Shown here one piece after another: positions 1 to 11,722 of a stretch of 64,000 nucleotides of DNA (the stretch's first letter is position 1; each line of letters begins with the position of its first letter). A model generated the notes under the pieces. The model was not told the origin of the DNA. It did not search any database and was given only the letters and a program-made list of their open reading frames with translations. Both the position numbers and the translations under genes were made by a program. Origin of the DNA: Mortierella sp. BCC40632 (Eukaryota > Mortierellomycota > Mortierellomycetes > Mortierellales > Mortierellaceae); assembly GCA_011634665.1 (NCBI GenBank), contig WAEK01000008.1, positions 1,543,501-1,607,500 of the forward strand, in the 5' to 3' direction.

Positions 1-130
1 GCAAATCGAACCTGGCTATGGTGTGGTGGATAGCATTTCTGCTCATGGATGACAACATTGTAGTGGAGTATAACATAGTGTCGTCATTGGCTTCCCTGGC
101 TTTCCTCTCGTTCCCGCCTGTCCTTTTCTC

Positions 131-171
<41 letters not shown>

Positions 172-995
172 GTCTGCTATGAGAAAGTTGATTGTGCTAA
201 CTTTCTGCCCTCAGTCTTGACCCTTGCAAAACGGCGCTTTGTAGTTCGTTTGCAAAAGTGTCAAAATTGAGTGGTTTATGTTGCATTGCTCATGTCCATT
301 GACTACAACAGAAGCACGAGAGTGTGCTTTCCGCCATTTGATTCCTGCAGCTTGTGTTGTGACCCTCAAAGGGGGCAGGGTGAAGATGAGAGGAAGGGAG
401 GAAAAGGGGGTAGTCGAAGTGGACAATTGAAAAAGAAGCAACAAAATGGATACACGAAGAGGTTGAGAGAAGTGGGGAAAAGAAGGGAGGCGCGCAAGAG
501 AGGAGCAGGGAAAACGAGAACTTTCACAAACCATGGAAGGACATGGGCTGAAGGAAAGAGAAGAGGAGGGGACAGAAAAGTGAGCGATCGGCTCGTCAAG
601 TCCCGTAGACTACATCTATGCATGTCAATGCAGACCCATGCCATGGTGGATGACATCGAGAGGAAACAAACAAACAAGTATGATGCTGGCGAAGAATGGC
701 TTACTTATCCCGCTGTCTTTCTTCTTCTTTCCCGACTTTTCCTTCTTCGACCTTCTTTGCTTCTTCACTTTTCTCCATCTCCATCCTATCCATTGCGCAC
801 CCATCGAGTAGCTCGAGGAGACCTTGATCAAGTTACCCACTCTTTTTACGCCACGGCTCTCTCCTCTCTATCATCTCATATCAGTCACGCCAATCCTCTC
901 CTCTCCTCCTCCCCTCTCCTCTCTTTTCCTTGCTTCCTCTGGGCTCATCTCAATATCAATATCCTTGGAGCCAAGTGTATTGCGTTGATTACGGC
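1..995. other. Upstream region of the VTC gene; low complexity, no gene seen
   Basis: No supported gene. A (CT)n tract lies near 141-166, and the 150 bases before the start codon at 996 are a pyrimidine-rich CT/TCCTCT leader of the kind common in fungal 5' UTRs. The ORFs in this stretch are Arg/Lys- or Ser/Leu-rich products of purine or pyrimidine runs on the two strands and have no recognisable motif. Confidence 0.6.
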
Positions 996-3900
996 ATGAA
1001 GTTTGGGTCGCAATTCAAGGAGCATCAGGCGCCCCACTGGAGATTCCACTATGTGGACTATGAAGGACTAAAGGCTCATATCAAGACAAATAGCCTCAAC
1101 CGAGTCTTCACACATGAAGATGAAGCTCGGTTTGTAAAGCTCCTGAACACTGAGCTAGACAAGGTAACGGCGAAAAAGCAGGATTTTTTTTATGGCGCCG
1201 CTTTCTACTCGTTGATCCTTTTGGTGAAACTCATTCGACCTCCTCATCGTCAACAACGCATAACCAATGATAATTCCTTGCAATGGTGTTTCATTAGGTC
1301 GTATCGTTCCAGGCCCTCAAGCTTGGAGAAATCCAGAGACGAACAGAGCATTGCGAGTTGACAATTGCAGCTCATTATCATTCCTCTTCAGGCTATGGGC
1401 GTCCAGCGACTGCGGCAGCTGTTGCTGGAGAGACAGCTGAGCCCCTGACCCTCTCATCCTTTGTTGAGACCGAGTCTGAGATCAACAAAGTAACGCAGGA
1501 TCTCCAGGATCTGGCTCGGTTCCAAGGGCTCAATTACACTGCATTCCTCAAGATCCTGAAGAAGCACGACAAACATACCCCATTCAAACTTCGCTCTCAG
1601 TTTATGAGTCAGCAACTGAACAGTCAGCCGTTCCATAAAGAGTCTTTTGCACCTTTGGTGAGCCGGTTGTCGACACTGTTCAACATTGTAAGAACAGGGT
1701 CAGCCCCAGCTCCCTCACGGGCGAGCTCAATCGATTCCAAGGATGAGGATGAAGCCTGGGAAAATTCTCGGCGGAATGAAGGAAGGCTTGTAGGAGAGTG
1801 CGTAGCCAACAAGACGGCATTTTGGGTCCATCCTGACTGCGTCATGGATCTCAAGATGCTGATCCTAAAGTACTTGCCCTTGGTCGTGTACGAGCCAGCC
1901 TCTTCGGCCCTCCAATCGCCTGTAGCAAGCGCAGCAACTTCAGGATCAGCCGATGTATTTGGATCAGCGATCATTGGCCAGCCAGGTTCAAGACTTACTA
2001 GCGAGAGCCCCGTATCCACAGTGTATCTCGACAACCAGGATTTTGATCTATACATGGCCCAGGCAGAGCAGCAGGATCGAGTTGAAGCCTTTCGGCTGCG
2101 GTGGTATGGCTCGGAACAGAAGCAAATGTGGGTTGAGCACCAACAAAAGCTTTACTCCAACCAGACAGACTCTTCTAGACTCGGCCACCTCCCGGCTAGC
2201 ATAAACGGCCAATCCTCGACGACAAAGCACCGGTTCCAGATTAAATCAAAGTACATCCCGAAACTAGTCCAGGGTACCCTCAAAATGGATAAAGTGATCG
2301 CACAAATGAGACAGTCTGGACAAAAGTCTGAGGCCGAGATCCAAGCATTCCAAGAGGCGACCGAGCGAGTCCAGTCCCAAGTAAAGAGTCGCGGACTACA
2401 GCCTGTTGTCCAAACGTTTTTCAATAGGACTGCATTCCAGGTCCCTGGGGACTCACGGGTTAGGATCACCATCGACACAGATATTGTCATGACTCGGGAA
2501 CGACGAGTTCAGTTCTCGGATCTTTACGAGCGACCTTGGTCACCGGTCGAGCTTCGGGCAGAAAACCATCCATTTAATCATATCCGCGATCAGGACATTT
2601 GTCGGTTCCCATATGCAGTGATGCAGATCCGAACACTCTCTTCGCTCAAGGGTATGGAAGGTGAAAATGGAGCAGAGGAGATTCCTGCATGGGTCGACCA
2701 GATTGCACAGAGTCATCTAGTGGAGCGCGTCCCCAACTTCTCAAAAGATCAGCATGCGGTTGCAACGTTGTACGAGTCCAAAGTAGGACTTTTGCCTTTC
2801 TGGGTAAGTCAATTTTCGTGCATGGATTCTCTCCCCTTTCACTCTTTTGATTTATATTTAAACTAGTGGAGGTGACTGACCAGTATTACTCTATGGAATA
2901 GCTCTCGGATATGGATCGAGATATTCGAAAGCCAATGATGTTGACAGGAGGATTCCAGCGCCGATCCGACTCGAACTCAAACTCTGGATCGAATGATACC
3001 TTGACTTCTGAGCGTTCGACGGTTGCAACGTCGATATCAGATTCTGGATCTCCGTCATCATCAACGGCCTCACGTGGAGCCCATGGCAGTTGCAGCAGCC
3101 AAGGAGGGTCAAAGGATAAGCCCAGTCTTGGAAGCAAGAAAGTTCGCAAGAGTATCTTTGATGCGCCTTCAGTCTTTGTCTCGCCCTCAGCAGGTGCAGG
3201 TGCTGCCTCACCTCCTTCGCCCCCTCCACCTCCACCACTGGGAGTTACTTTCCACCATGAAGTCGAAGATCTGGTCGCAAACCGGAAAATGCTCGAGAGA
3301 CAGGGTGTCGTTACAGAAGCATTCGACTTTAGAAAGAACATGTCTGCCAAGCCGATCGCCAGTTGTTTGAAGAAAACGAGTAGTATTGGCGTCCTCGGAA
3401 ACGGGGAGAGCTTACCACCATCGCCAAGTAGATCCGTTGCCTCAGAGAGTGGATATGGCTCCATCTCTGCACGTGGACATGGTCGACACCGAGCTACATT
3501 TGAAGACCAGGAGCGTGGATTCAAGGGATTCCTTGGAAGGGTAATGAACTGGATCCCAGGACGATCGCGGTCTCAAGCAGATGATCTGGAAGCCCAGCGG
3601 TATGGATCACAGAGCTATAATAGCTTCTATAACACAGGCTGTCTTCACAAGAAGTCACGCACACGGTCAGAAAACACTTCGCGGCACGCCCATGTACAGC
3701 AGCGGTATCAGGGATCGAGGATTGGTGCGATCTTGAACAAACTGTTCTGGAAGAGCCTCTCAGTTGTAAACATTGTATTGATGTTTGTTGGACTGCTGTT
3801 GGCCCTGATGAATTTGGGTGACAGCGTAGGCGAGGAAGCGGCATCTCTCTTCTTGGTGGTGAGCTGTATCTGCATGGGAACAACAGTGTGGGCGCATCTT

Positions 3901-4233
3901 ATCCGGATGGACAACCAAGACAGTGAGGATGAAGAGGAACGATCTAACGATTGCATTTACACACCCAAGTATGTAACCAACACGGACCCTTTCAAGAGTC
4001 AGCAGAAGCAGCATCATTCGGGCAGTGAACGATCAGGTCTATTGTCTGGAAAGTATCAGCAGCTCTATGAGGAAGATGAAGTTGAACGCAGCGGAGAATC
4101 TCTGGCACAAAAGGGACGCTGGATTCGGACACGATTGATGCCTGTAGTGACGTTTTTGTGCATGGGAGCCGCCGTTGCCTTGAATGTTGTCGTTCGAGTC
4201 CGAGCTCTTGGAGAAGAGATTGGACCCATCTAA
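996..4233 (+). CDS. Vacuolar transporter chaperone (VTC) family subunit, SPX-TTM-DUF202, Vtc2/3-like
   Basis: Exons 996-1163, 1298-2803 and 2902-4233, both introns GT-AG; 1001 aa. The VTC complex makes polyphosphate from ATP and moves it into the vacuole. The N-terminal SPX domain (about 1-170) starts MKFGSQF, has the WRFHYVDYEGLK segment and ends in LNYTAFLKILKKHDKHT, typical of the inositol-pyrophosphate-sensing Lys surface. The central triphosphate-tunnel domain (about 200-545) has VYLDNQDFDLY, FRLRWYG, the basic KHRFQIKSK segment, an ITIDTD strand and closes with LLPFW followed by LSDMDRDIRKP. A Ser/Pro-rich linker (about 565-800) precedes a C-terminal membrane domain with three hydrophobic helices (near LSVVNIVLMFVGLLLALMN, ASLFLVVSCICMGTTVWA and VVTFLCMGAAVALNVVV), separated by an acidic loop. 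The SPX start resembles Vtc2/Vtc3 more than Vtc4, so this may be a regulatory subunit; I did not check every catalytic residue. It is longer than the roughly 720-835 aa yeast proteins because of the disordered linker. Confidence 0.9.
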
Positions 4234-4287
4234 ACCCGGAGAGAGAGAGGCCGAAAACGGATGGTGCTTGTAAACTGCTTATACCAT

Positions 4288-4318
<31 letters not shown>

Positions 4319-5909
4319 CTTCTTCTTCTTTCTATTTGCACAAGAAACACAAACGGTCCGGACTGAAATAACAGTTCCTTTACCCCTCCCTACTCTCTTT
4401 GTGCTTCAACTTGCGTACGAAATTCTACACACCCCATTGCACCTTTTTTTTATTTTTTCTTTTCTTTTCTTTTTTTATCCCCCCCATCCCTTTCACACAT
4501 ACGCATGTCCTATGCCCCATGCCGTACCATACCATTCCATACCATAGCCCATACCAGACCAAATCATTCTTGTCATTTCATTGTTGCTTTTTTCAGAGAG
4601 GAGAGCTATGTAGCAGAGCAGGGATCTGTAGGCAGAGGAAACAGAGCAGAGCCATACAGCATAAAGTGATCGCGCATTTCTCGCCAAAAACACCCCCACC
4701 AATTGACCAAAAAAAGAAGAAATGCGAAATTTTTTTGATTTGTTTTTGGGGAAATGGGGGAGAGGGGAGAAGGAAAGTGCCCGCATACATTGGCTTGGTG
4801 TGGGGATCATGAACCCTATTGTGCCCAGCCACCAGTCCTTATTGGCCGAGGAGGTCGTGAGAGGTTTCCTAGGGGAAGAGATAGAATCCAAGCAGCTGTC
4901 TGGACAGCTTATCACGTAACCAGGGGGGGGGGAGGAGGAGGAAGAGGAGAAGAAGCTGGGGAAAGACGAGGTGATTGGATCAGGTGGAATACTGGCAGGC
5001 CAAGGGTCCCGTGGTGTACGTAAGGGATGAAAGTTGGTGCCTTGGAGGAGTAGAGAAGAAACGGGTCATGTTGGCGTTTTATGTTGGATATTGCGGGCCT
5101 GGGTTCTGTGAGGCCTTCTATTTTGCTTTAGACAAACAAATTGGGCTTGATGGTACGTTATACCCCTCCATGCACGGGCCGAGTTGCTCACTACTCACCA
5201 ATCATTCCTGTTGCCTGACCCCTCCTTCTCGCCAGAAAATATCGACCCATTGGCCCCCCCTTACATCCTTTCTGAGGGTCTAAATTACTTTCATCGCCAT
5301 AGATTAGGCGCCTAGATAGCTAACTGTGTGTATTGGTGACGCAATTGAGCCTGGATTGAGCTACTTTTATCTTGTCATAACGTGCATTAATGGTGTTGTG
5401 CGTTTTTGTTGAAGGGAAAGGGAGGACACGATCGAGTTGGGTTGGCGTTCAAGCAAGGCATACCTGTGTCTGAGAAGCCACATGGCTTGGACTGAGTATA
5501 GCGGAGACCCAAACGAACGGCGAGATAACCGATCGGGGGTGGGGCAGAGAGAGAGAGAGAGAGAGAGTGTGTGTGTGTGGTGGGAAGAAGAGGGGCTGCT
5601 GGGCGTGGTCAAGCGTACTTTGGACTAGAATAGATAGCCGAAAGTGGAGAATGTGGGAGAGAGAGCCCTTCTTTGTATGGGATGCAGAGACCAAGGGCGA
5701 AGGTGGCCGTGGTGGCCGGTGGCTGCGACTCCCTGGGGGGAAGGGGAGGTGGGTGGGTGGGAGTGGGACGGGCCAGATAAGACGAGCGCGCAGGCCCAGT
5801 CGATTTCGCCCGCGCCAGTCACTTGCCCCGAACATTTTTTTTTTTTTTCTCGGCCCGCTGTCGCCCTTCTGTCCTCCCCCCCCACAAAAAGTAGTGAGAG
5901 GAGCGAGAG

Positions 5910-5948
<39 letters not shown>

Positions 5949-5965
5949 AAGAAAGAAAGAGAGTC

Positions 5966-5998
<33 letters not shown>

Positions 5999-6380
5999 GA
6001 AAGCGCAAGGGATGTCCCCAAAAAAGCTTCCCCCGCGCGATAGCCGTCTGTTGGGTCAAGTCCGTGTGCCTGAGCTCTGTGTCCTGTCCTGCAGAGTCCA
6101 TCCGGAGAATAACTCGCATTGCTCGACATTCCTCACTCTTCTTCATTCTCATCCTCTTGTCTCTCTCTCTCTCTCTCTCACTCTCACTCTCACTCTCACT
6201 CTCTCACTCTCTCTTTTACTTGCATTTGCATCACATCTTCTCCACTCTCTTTTGTCTCTGCTGTCTCTGCTGCATTGTCGCATTGTTGCATCCCTGTTTC
6301 GCTCCTCCACCGACGCATCCTTCATTCACCCACACCTCCCCACTCAGCCTCAGTCTCAGCCAACATCCTCACTCCCGCTA
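4234..6380. other. Gene-free low-complexity interval with homopolymer and GA/GT/CT microsatellites
   Basis: After the VTC stop there is a T run (about 4290-4318), then T-rich and C-rich stretches. A (GA)n/(GT)n block lies at about 5546-5579, a (GA)n stretch interrupted by GAAA at about 5911-5996, and a (CT)n block at about 6160-6212. The open frames here are Ser/Leu or Arg/Glu translations of these repeats. No gene is supported. Confidence 0.6.
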
Positions 6381-6642
6381 ATGCCGCCTGCGATGACCAT
6401 CTCGCTGGCACTTCAGCCCACTTCATTCCACAGCCTTCCTTCAATCAACCCTTCACGGACCCGCTCCAGCAGACGTACTCTGACACCGAGCTCATTCACA
6501 CCATCATTATCTCTCTCGTGCTCGGAAGCGATAGCACCCGTCGAGTCAACCTCGCTCTCTAACCTAAAGACACACTCCGCCTTGCACACCGTTGGTCCCT
6601 TTGGCCCCGCAACAACTTCAGGAGCGGACTCCCGATCCTCAG
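6381..6642 (+). other. Candidate upstream coding exon of the Ser-rich gene
   Basis: An ATG at 6381 opens an 87-codon Ser/Thr-rich stretch (MPPAMTISLALQPTSFHS...) that reaches a possible donor, TCAG|GTACAG, at 6642. The exon ends in phase 1. The acceptor ATTAG at 7541-7545, directly before the main ORF at 7554, would restore the same frame (GCC TAT TCA ATG). This agreement is the only evidence that the long ORF is extended upstream. The implied intron is about 900 bases, long for this genome, so a 5' UTR intron beginning at the GTAGG near 7415 is an equally good reading. Confidence 0.3.
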
Positions 6643-7553
6643 GTACAGTTCACCCAATGGGAGGGGTCTCGTGAGCAAGCCCACTGTCGCGCAGGGGCGT
6701 TGTTCGTTTTCGCTTTTCTTTTTTTCTTTTTTCTCTTCTTTCTCCTTTGATTTCTTCTCCATCATTCCCACAGCCCATTTCGTCCTGTCCATCCTATTCA
6801 ACATTTTTCTACATTGCCATTCTCGTCACCATTTCCGTACTTCATTCCTCCGCTTCTCCCGCGGCGCGGTACCCCCAACAAACCAACAGAGTCCTGCTCG
6901 TTCCTTCTCCCTTACCACCGACCCTGTTCAGCAACGTCTCCGGGGGGGACAGGGCACAGCACATGTAGGTGTGCATGCATGTCTTGCGACGCGGTGACAA
7001 CAGGGGTTTATTATTACTACTTCTACCACTACGTACTGTCATTCTACACAAAGACCAAGCTCTGTGTGCTCACTCGTTTGGGTTGGGCACTTCTGCGGCG
7101 TAAACACATGGTCGCACAACCGGAGTCCTTCATTTTGGACTTTTGTGGAAGACCCAGCAACAGCCACTCTTAATCTCCTTCACTCTATCTTTTTGCTTGG
7201 CTGCTAACTCTTTTGCTTTTTTCTTTTCTTCTCTCTTTTTCTTCTTTTTTCTCGCTCGCATTGAACTCTTCTTCTCCCTCGTCCCCCCGGACTGTTTGCG
7301 CTATCTCTGATTATCAAATCTCGCACTGCACTCCATGCTCCTGTCGCTCCTGCGCCCATCCCTTTTACGCCCATCCTTGCCTCGCCATTAGATCCAGGCC
7401 GTGTTCTTTGGAAAGGTAGGAGAAATCACGCAATGTTCTCGACCAGCATCGCCTTCATTTGTCTTTGTATCCAATCTCACTGACACTGACGATCCGCCTT
7501 TTTGTCTCCTCTTTTTCTCTCTCACCTCTCGACGCCACCAATTAGCCTATTCA

Positions 7554-9038
7554 ATGGTTCGACAGCACATTGTAGAAAGTCAGCCTCGGAATTTGGAGAC
7601 AACCTGCAAGGAAAAGCCCTCACTTGGTGTGGATATCAATAGCAACATGGAAGCTACTGTTCACACCTCTGCGGTCTTCCGCAGACCATCTTCGCTCTAC
7701 ATCAACACATCTATTTCTCCAGCATTTCCACCTTCGCAATCCTCAGCAGCGTCCTCGACAGAAGACTCTGCATCCCCAGTGTCCTCGTCGCCCTTGGACT
7801 CGGATACCTCGTTCTCATCAATATCAACATCCGTCACATTGACCGAGGCCATGGATATGAAGATGACGGAAACGGACTTTGTGGCAACCACCACTCAGAA
7901 TTTGCCAGCAACTGCATCTGCTTTGTCGTCACATAAACCATCGTTATCGCCATCATCGTCTGCATCACCTCTTCCAGCGTCTTCCTCAATGGTCGCTGAT
8001 TATAAGAGGGGTCTTATCTCGTCCATTGAATCAATCAAGGAGATAAGCCATGCTCAGCCGCAGTCACTACAGAGAAAGACATCCTCAGGAAAGGCCATGT
8101 TTTATGTCTCCGATGATGAAGACGATGAGGATGTGGATACGGATGGTGGCCAAGACGGAGATGACGAGGCCGAGCCCAATGAGAGCGAAGATTATTTTGG
8201 AACAAAGACTGCGCTTGCATACTCGCCTTCACCATTTTGCAAAGCTCCGAGGGCATTGCACCAGTATAAAGGCAACAACGATCGCTCGTCACTACTGTCT
8301 AGTCTCTTGAAGGCAGAAAAGGCTCAGCTGCAGGAGCAAAGTTCAGGACTTTCATCGACATCATCCTCTTGCTGTTCAAGTGCTGGAAACTCGGACTGCG
8401 AGACAGTCATGGTTCCTACTCAGAACCCTCTGCGTCGTCAACGATCATTGACCAAGGATATTTTAGAGGAGACAATGCCAGAGTCTCCGCTGATGAGGAC
8501 AAAGAGGGTGTACAGAAACCTGAGTGACCTCGCAAATGACCAGTCCACGACTGGTCCTCTTGCAGTGACATCGCAGCACGACACCAAAGAGGAGGAGCCA
8601 TCAAAGCCCAAGTCACCCCTGGTCAGGACCAAAAAAGTTTTCAAGGACCTAAATACCCTGGCTGCAATTGCTCCACCATCTCCATCTCAGCTGCCTGTTT
8701 CTCAAGCATATTCAACGTTGCAGGCTCCCATTCATTCTGCTACTACCGCCAGCTCATCATCGCCATCACCATGTATACTAGTACCCTCGCCCGCCACCAC
8801 CACTTCAACCACTGCTACCGCATCAGTCATGACAGGGCCAAGAGTATCGACCGTGGCGACTACGACTACGCCAGTTGCACCTACAACCCCTGCACTAGCC
8901 AAGGCGACCACAAGCTGGACACGATCGCATGTTCAGGTGCAAATTCACTCGCTCGTTACCCAGTCAACTGCATCGGCTCAAAAGGCACTTTGGTCCGCGT
9001 CTGCGACTTTGGCAGATGTCTTGTTCCGAACAGTTTAA
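7554..9038 (+). CDS. Ser-rich, probably disordered protein with repeated SPL-RTK motif; function unknown
   Basis: 494 aa from the ATG at 7554, which follows a plausible acceptor (ATTAG, 7541-7545). I do not recognise a domain. The chain is Ser/Thr/Pro-rich, with one acidic block (SDDEDDEDVDTDGGQDGDDE, about residues 183-202). Two copies of a short motif are spaced about 44 residues apart: SPLMRTKRVYRNL (about 321) and SPLVRTKKVFKDL (about 365). The preceding RRQRSLTKDI segment looks like a basic phosphorylation context. Such repeats in a disordered chain suggest a docking or phospho-regulated adaptor, but that is inference. Codon choice and lack of interruption support it as a real gene. The C-terminus is Thr/Ala-rich and ends at a TAA just before an A-rich stretch. 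Confidence 0.65.
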   Translation: MVRQHIVESQPRNLETTCKEKPSLGVDINSNMEATVHTSAVFRRPSSLYINTSISPAFPPSQSSAASSTEDSASPVSSSPLDSDTSFSSISTSVTLTEAMDMKMTETDFVATTTQNLPATASALSSHKPSLSPSSSASPLPASSSMVADYKRGLISSIESIKEISHAQPQSLQRKTSSGKAMFYVSDDEDDEDVDTDGGQDGDDEAEPNESEDYFGTKTALAYSPSPFCKAPRALHQYKGNNDRSSLLSSLLKAEKAQLQEQSSGLSSTSSSCCSSAGNSDCETVMVPTQNPLRRQRSLTKDILEETMPESPLMRTKRVYRNLSDLANDQSTTGPLAVTSQHDTKEEEPSKPKSPLVRTKKVFKDLNTLAAIAPPSPSQLPVSQAYSTLQAPIHSATTASSSSPSPCILVPSPATTTSTTATASVMTGPRVSTVATTTTPVAPTTPALAKATTSWTRSHVQVQIHSLVTQSTASAQKALWSASATLADVLFRTV

Positions 9039-10480
9039 GTGGACTCGATCAAGAAAAGCAACTTGATTTTAAAAAAAGAAAAAGAAAAAAATCTGCTCGT
9101 CCGCAGCCAAGTCCAGAACAATAGCATTCACCAAAACCATTTTCAAGCCCATCAACAACATACACTCAATGCATACCAATCTCCACTCCTTTCAATGACT
9201 CTGGTTGAGAAAAAACCATCCATACTCCATACTGGCTGAAAACAGCCTCTCTGTAGATAGCTCCTTCCTTCCCATGCCCGCCCTCCTCCTCCTCTCCTCT
9301 CCTCTCTCTCTCTCTCTCTCTATCGATGTGCCAACCACCCCAATGGAATAAACGTTTTCCAAGTTTATCGCAATTTCGCCTGCAAATGTATTGAGTAAAT
9401 GTAGAGATAGATTTTGATTCTTGGGAGTGAACCAATAAAGCTGGAATGGTGAGCAGTAGATTGGTCGATTGATTGAAAGAGATGTGTACATGCCACTCTT
9501 TTCCATGAATGGAAACATATCGTCGAGTTGCCAGCATAAACTTCGTGGAGCTTCTCCAACAAAAAAAAAAAAAAAAAAAAAAAAAAGAGTACAGGTATTT
9601 GCTACATTGGTCCGCTGAGTTATAGAAGCGGAGCTAATTAGTTTGAGAGGTTAACAGAACTCGACGTCAATTACCCCGCCCTGAGCTTTCATCTTGCCTT
9701 CGGAGGCATTCTAGCTCCACTCAAACTGCGTGTTCTCTTAAACTCGTTTTTCTCCCTAGAGAACATTTCAATTACGAATCTCTCTAGAATAGGGTGTCAG
9801 ACATGATGATTATCGAATCCGATGAAGAGACAGCGCTGCATAGATTCCGAGTGTTGTAAGCACTTGATGCTGATTCCTTTTAAAGGCATTTCCCTTCCAT
9901 TCAACTCGAGTTTCTGTAGACGGATGTCTGATTTTGAGGCCCATACACCAGTATCAATAGAGTCAAGTCTATGAAACAAGATCCCACTGGCAGGGACGGT
10001 TCAAGGACATAGGAAGCGACAAGAGAGACTAACAAAATATATGTGAGGGCGCTTCAGCCTTGACAAATCATCTTGATCTTAACAGTTCATGATAGAGTCA
10101 AAATTGGATGACAGACTATTTAGCAAAGGAAACTACTTGAGAGTAATAAAAAAAATACGAGTTTCTAGTCTCCTAAGGCTTATTTTGTCACCTGTGCAGG
10201 TCTTGGGAAAGATTGCTTGGCTGTGTCTCTTTCCTCAGGCTGACGCATTTGAGATGGCCATGAAGAGCCAAGCCAAGCCAAGCCAAGCCAAGTTTAGCCC
10301 AAGTTAGTATATTTTTATTCTCAAGCCCACGTTGTCAAAGTCTTGAAACACGCTATTGAAAAAGAGCCAGAATATAGAGTGCAGCGTAATGGTTACTTTT
10401 CCATTTCTTAGTTGACATAATACCTGTACCAAGCAAGCGAAGCATGGCATGGCCCCCAAAGCGCGCTTCTATCGAGACGT

Positions 10481-10521
<41 letters not shown>

Positions 10522-11548
10522 TTGAGTCTCGCAGAGTACTCTCGAATGAGCTGCTACTGCTTCCTTCGAGTGATTTGGGAATTCCGGATGATGTAGTTCT
10601 TGGCACCTTCAAACTTTCACAATCAGACTATAGCATCTCTCTTTCTTGGTACTTTGAACTATACAATTTTATTTTTCTGAGACATATCTGTGAAAAGACA
10701 ACGGCCCCAAAAGGCGTACATGCAAGTATATTGCTATGGGCACAAAATCCTTCCTTTCACCGTTGTTGTTTTTTATAGGAAGGGGTAGGAAGGTGAAGAC
10801 GCCAAACATTTCTTGACCTTCTTTTCTTCGAAAATGAAAAAAGGAAAAGGGGCTGTCGAAGGCAGCAGTCAAGGCGTTGTCTAGCGTAATCGTGTTCATT
10901 CTTGAAGAGTAGACTTGGGATTTAGTGAAGCCTAGAGCTACAAACACATAAACACTATTGGAGCTCTCATTTGACCAACATATCTTCTATCCCGAATATG
11001 ACTCTGGTACACCATCTGGATATGTTTACGTAACTCATACGCGTTCTCTAACGGTCGTCAAACAAATCGGAGACCGTCCTCTTTATGACTGTCAAAACCT
11101 AGGCAGGGGAATGCCCCTACGACAATAGCCTGTTTTTTCTTTCTTTCTTTTCTATTTTTCTATTCAAGATGTGGTTTCGCTCCGGGGCGTCCCCTTTTGC
11201 CCCGAGGATAAAGACACTTTGAGAAGGATACTCCATGATTAAGGAAGGCCCTTACTAGAACTCATGTAGTCATCGTTATTAGATTCTTGGTGACTTGCAT
11301 GGTGCATACTTTGTGGCTGTTTGTAGCCAACTCTGTAAGGAAGAGCGAGGGAAAAAGTTTGAAAATATCCTTGGCTTGAGTAAGACCTGTCGGCATCGTT
11401 CCCGTTAAACTGTTGGAGAGTGAAAATGACTCCATCTTGTGCCATTGCATTTGAGTGACTTGCAGCCTCGAAGAAAAGGTAGACATCAACCTAAATAATG
11501 CTAAATTCATGTTCCTTGGCCACATTCCCGTAGTTGAATCATGTTCTT
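9039..11548. other. 2.5 kb intergenic region, no gene seen
   Basis: Contains a (CT)n block near 9295-9322, an A run (9560-9585), a T run (about 10485-10518) and a short AGCCA-type tandem (about 10263-10292). Open frames are short and lack motifs. Nothing else is supported. Confidence 0.55.
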
Positions 11549-11685
11549 TATCCTTCATAGGGACTGCGACCCTATACTGTGTGTAATCCTTCTTTCTTTA
11601 ATTCCACTCGAGATACAAATAAAATAAAGAAAATCTAGCTAGAAATACCTCACTTGGCTATCTCTGGACTCTTCATCTTTCTTTC
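11549..11685 (+). repeat. DIRS left terminus; 11562-11685 repeated directly at 15655-15778
   Basis: The first 34 bases are complementary to 15577-15610 in the ICR. From GACTGCGACC at 11562, 124 bases recur in direct orientation at 15655-15778 and end at the same CTTTCTTTC. Confidence 0.85.
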
Positions 11686-11722
11686 TCTCGCAGGAACACG
11701 TCCGCTCGAGCACATTTATGAA

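Noticed and set aside
3521..4017. Minus-strand ORFs inside the VTC gene
   Set aside because: Shadows of the coding strand; they contain no family features.
5449..6152. Several 130-245 codon ORFs on both strands
   Set aside because: They are translations of (GA)n, (CT)n and T runs (Arg-Glu, Ser-Leu, Phe strings) with no motif.
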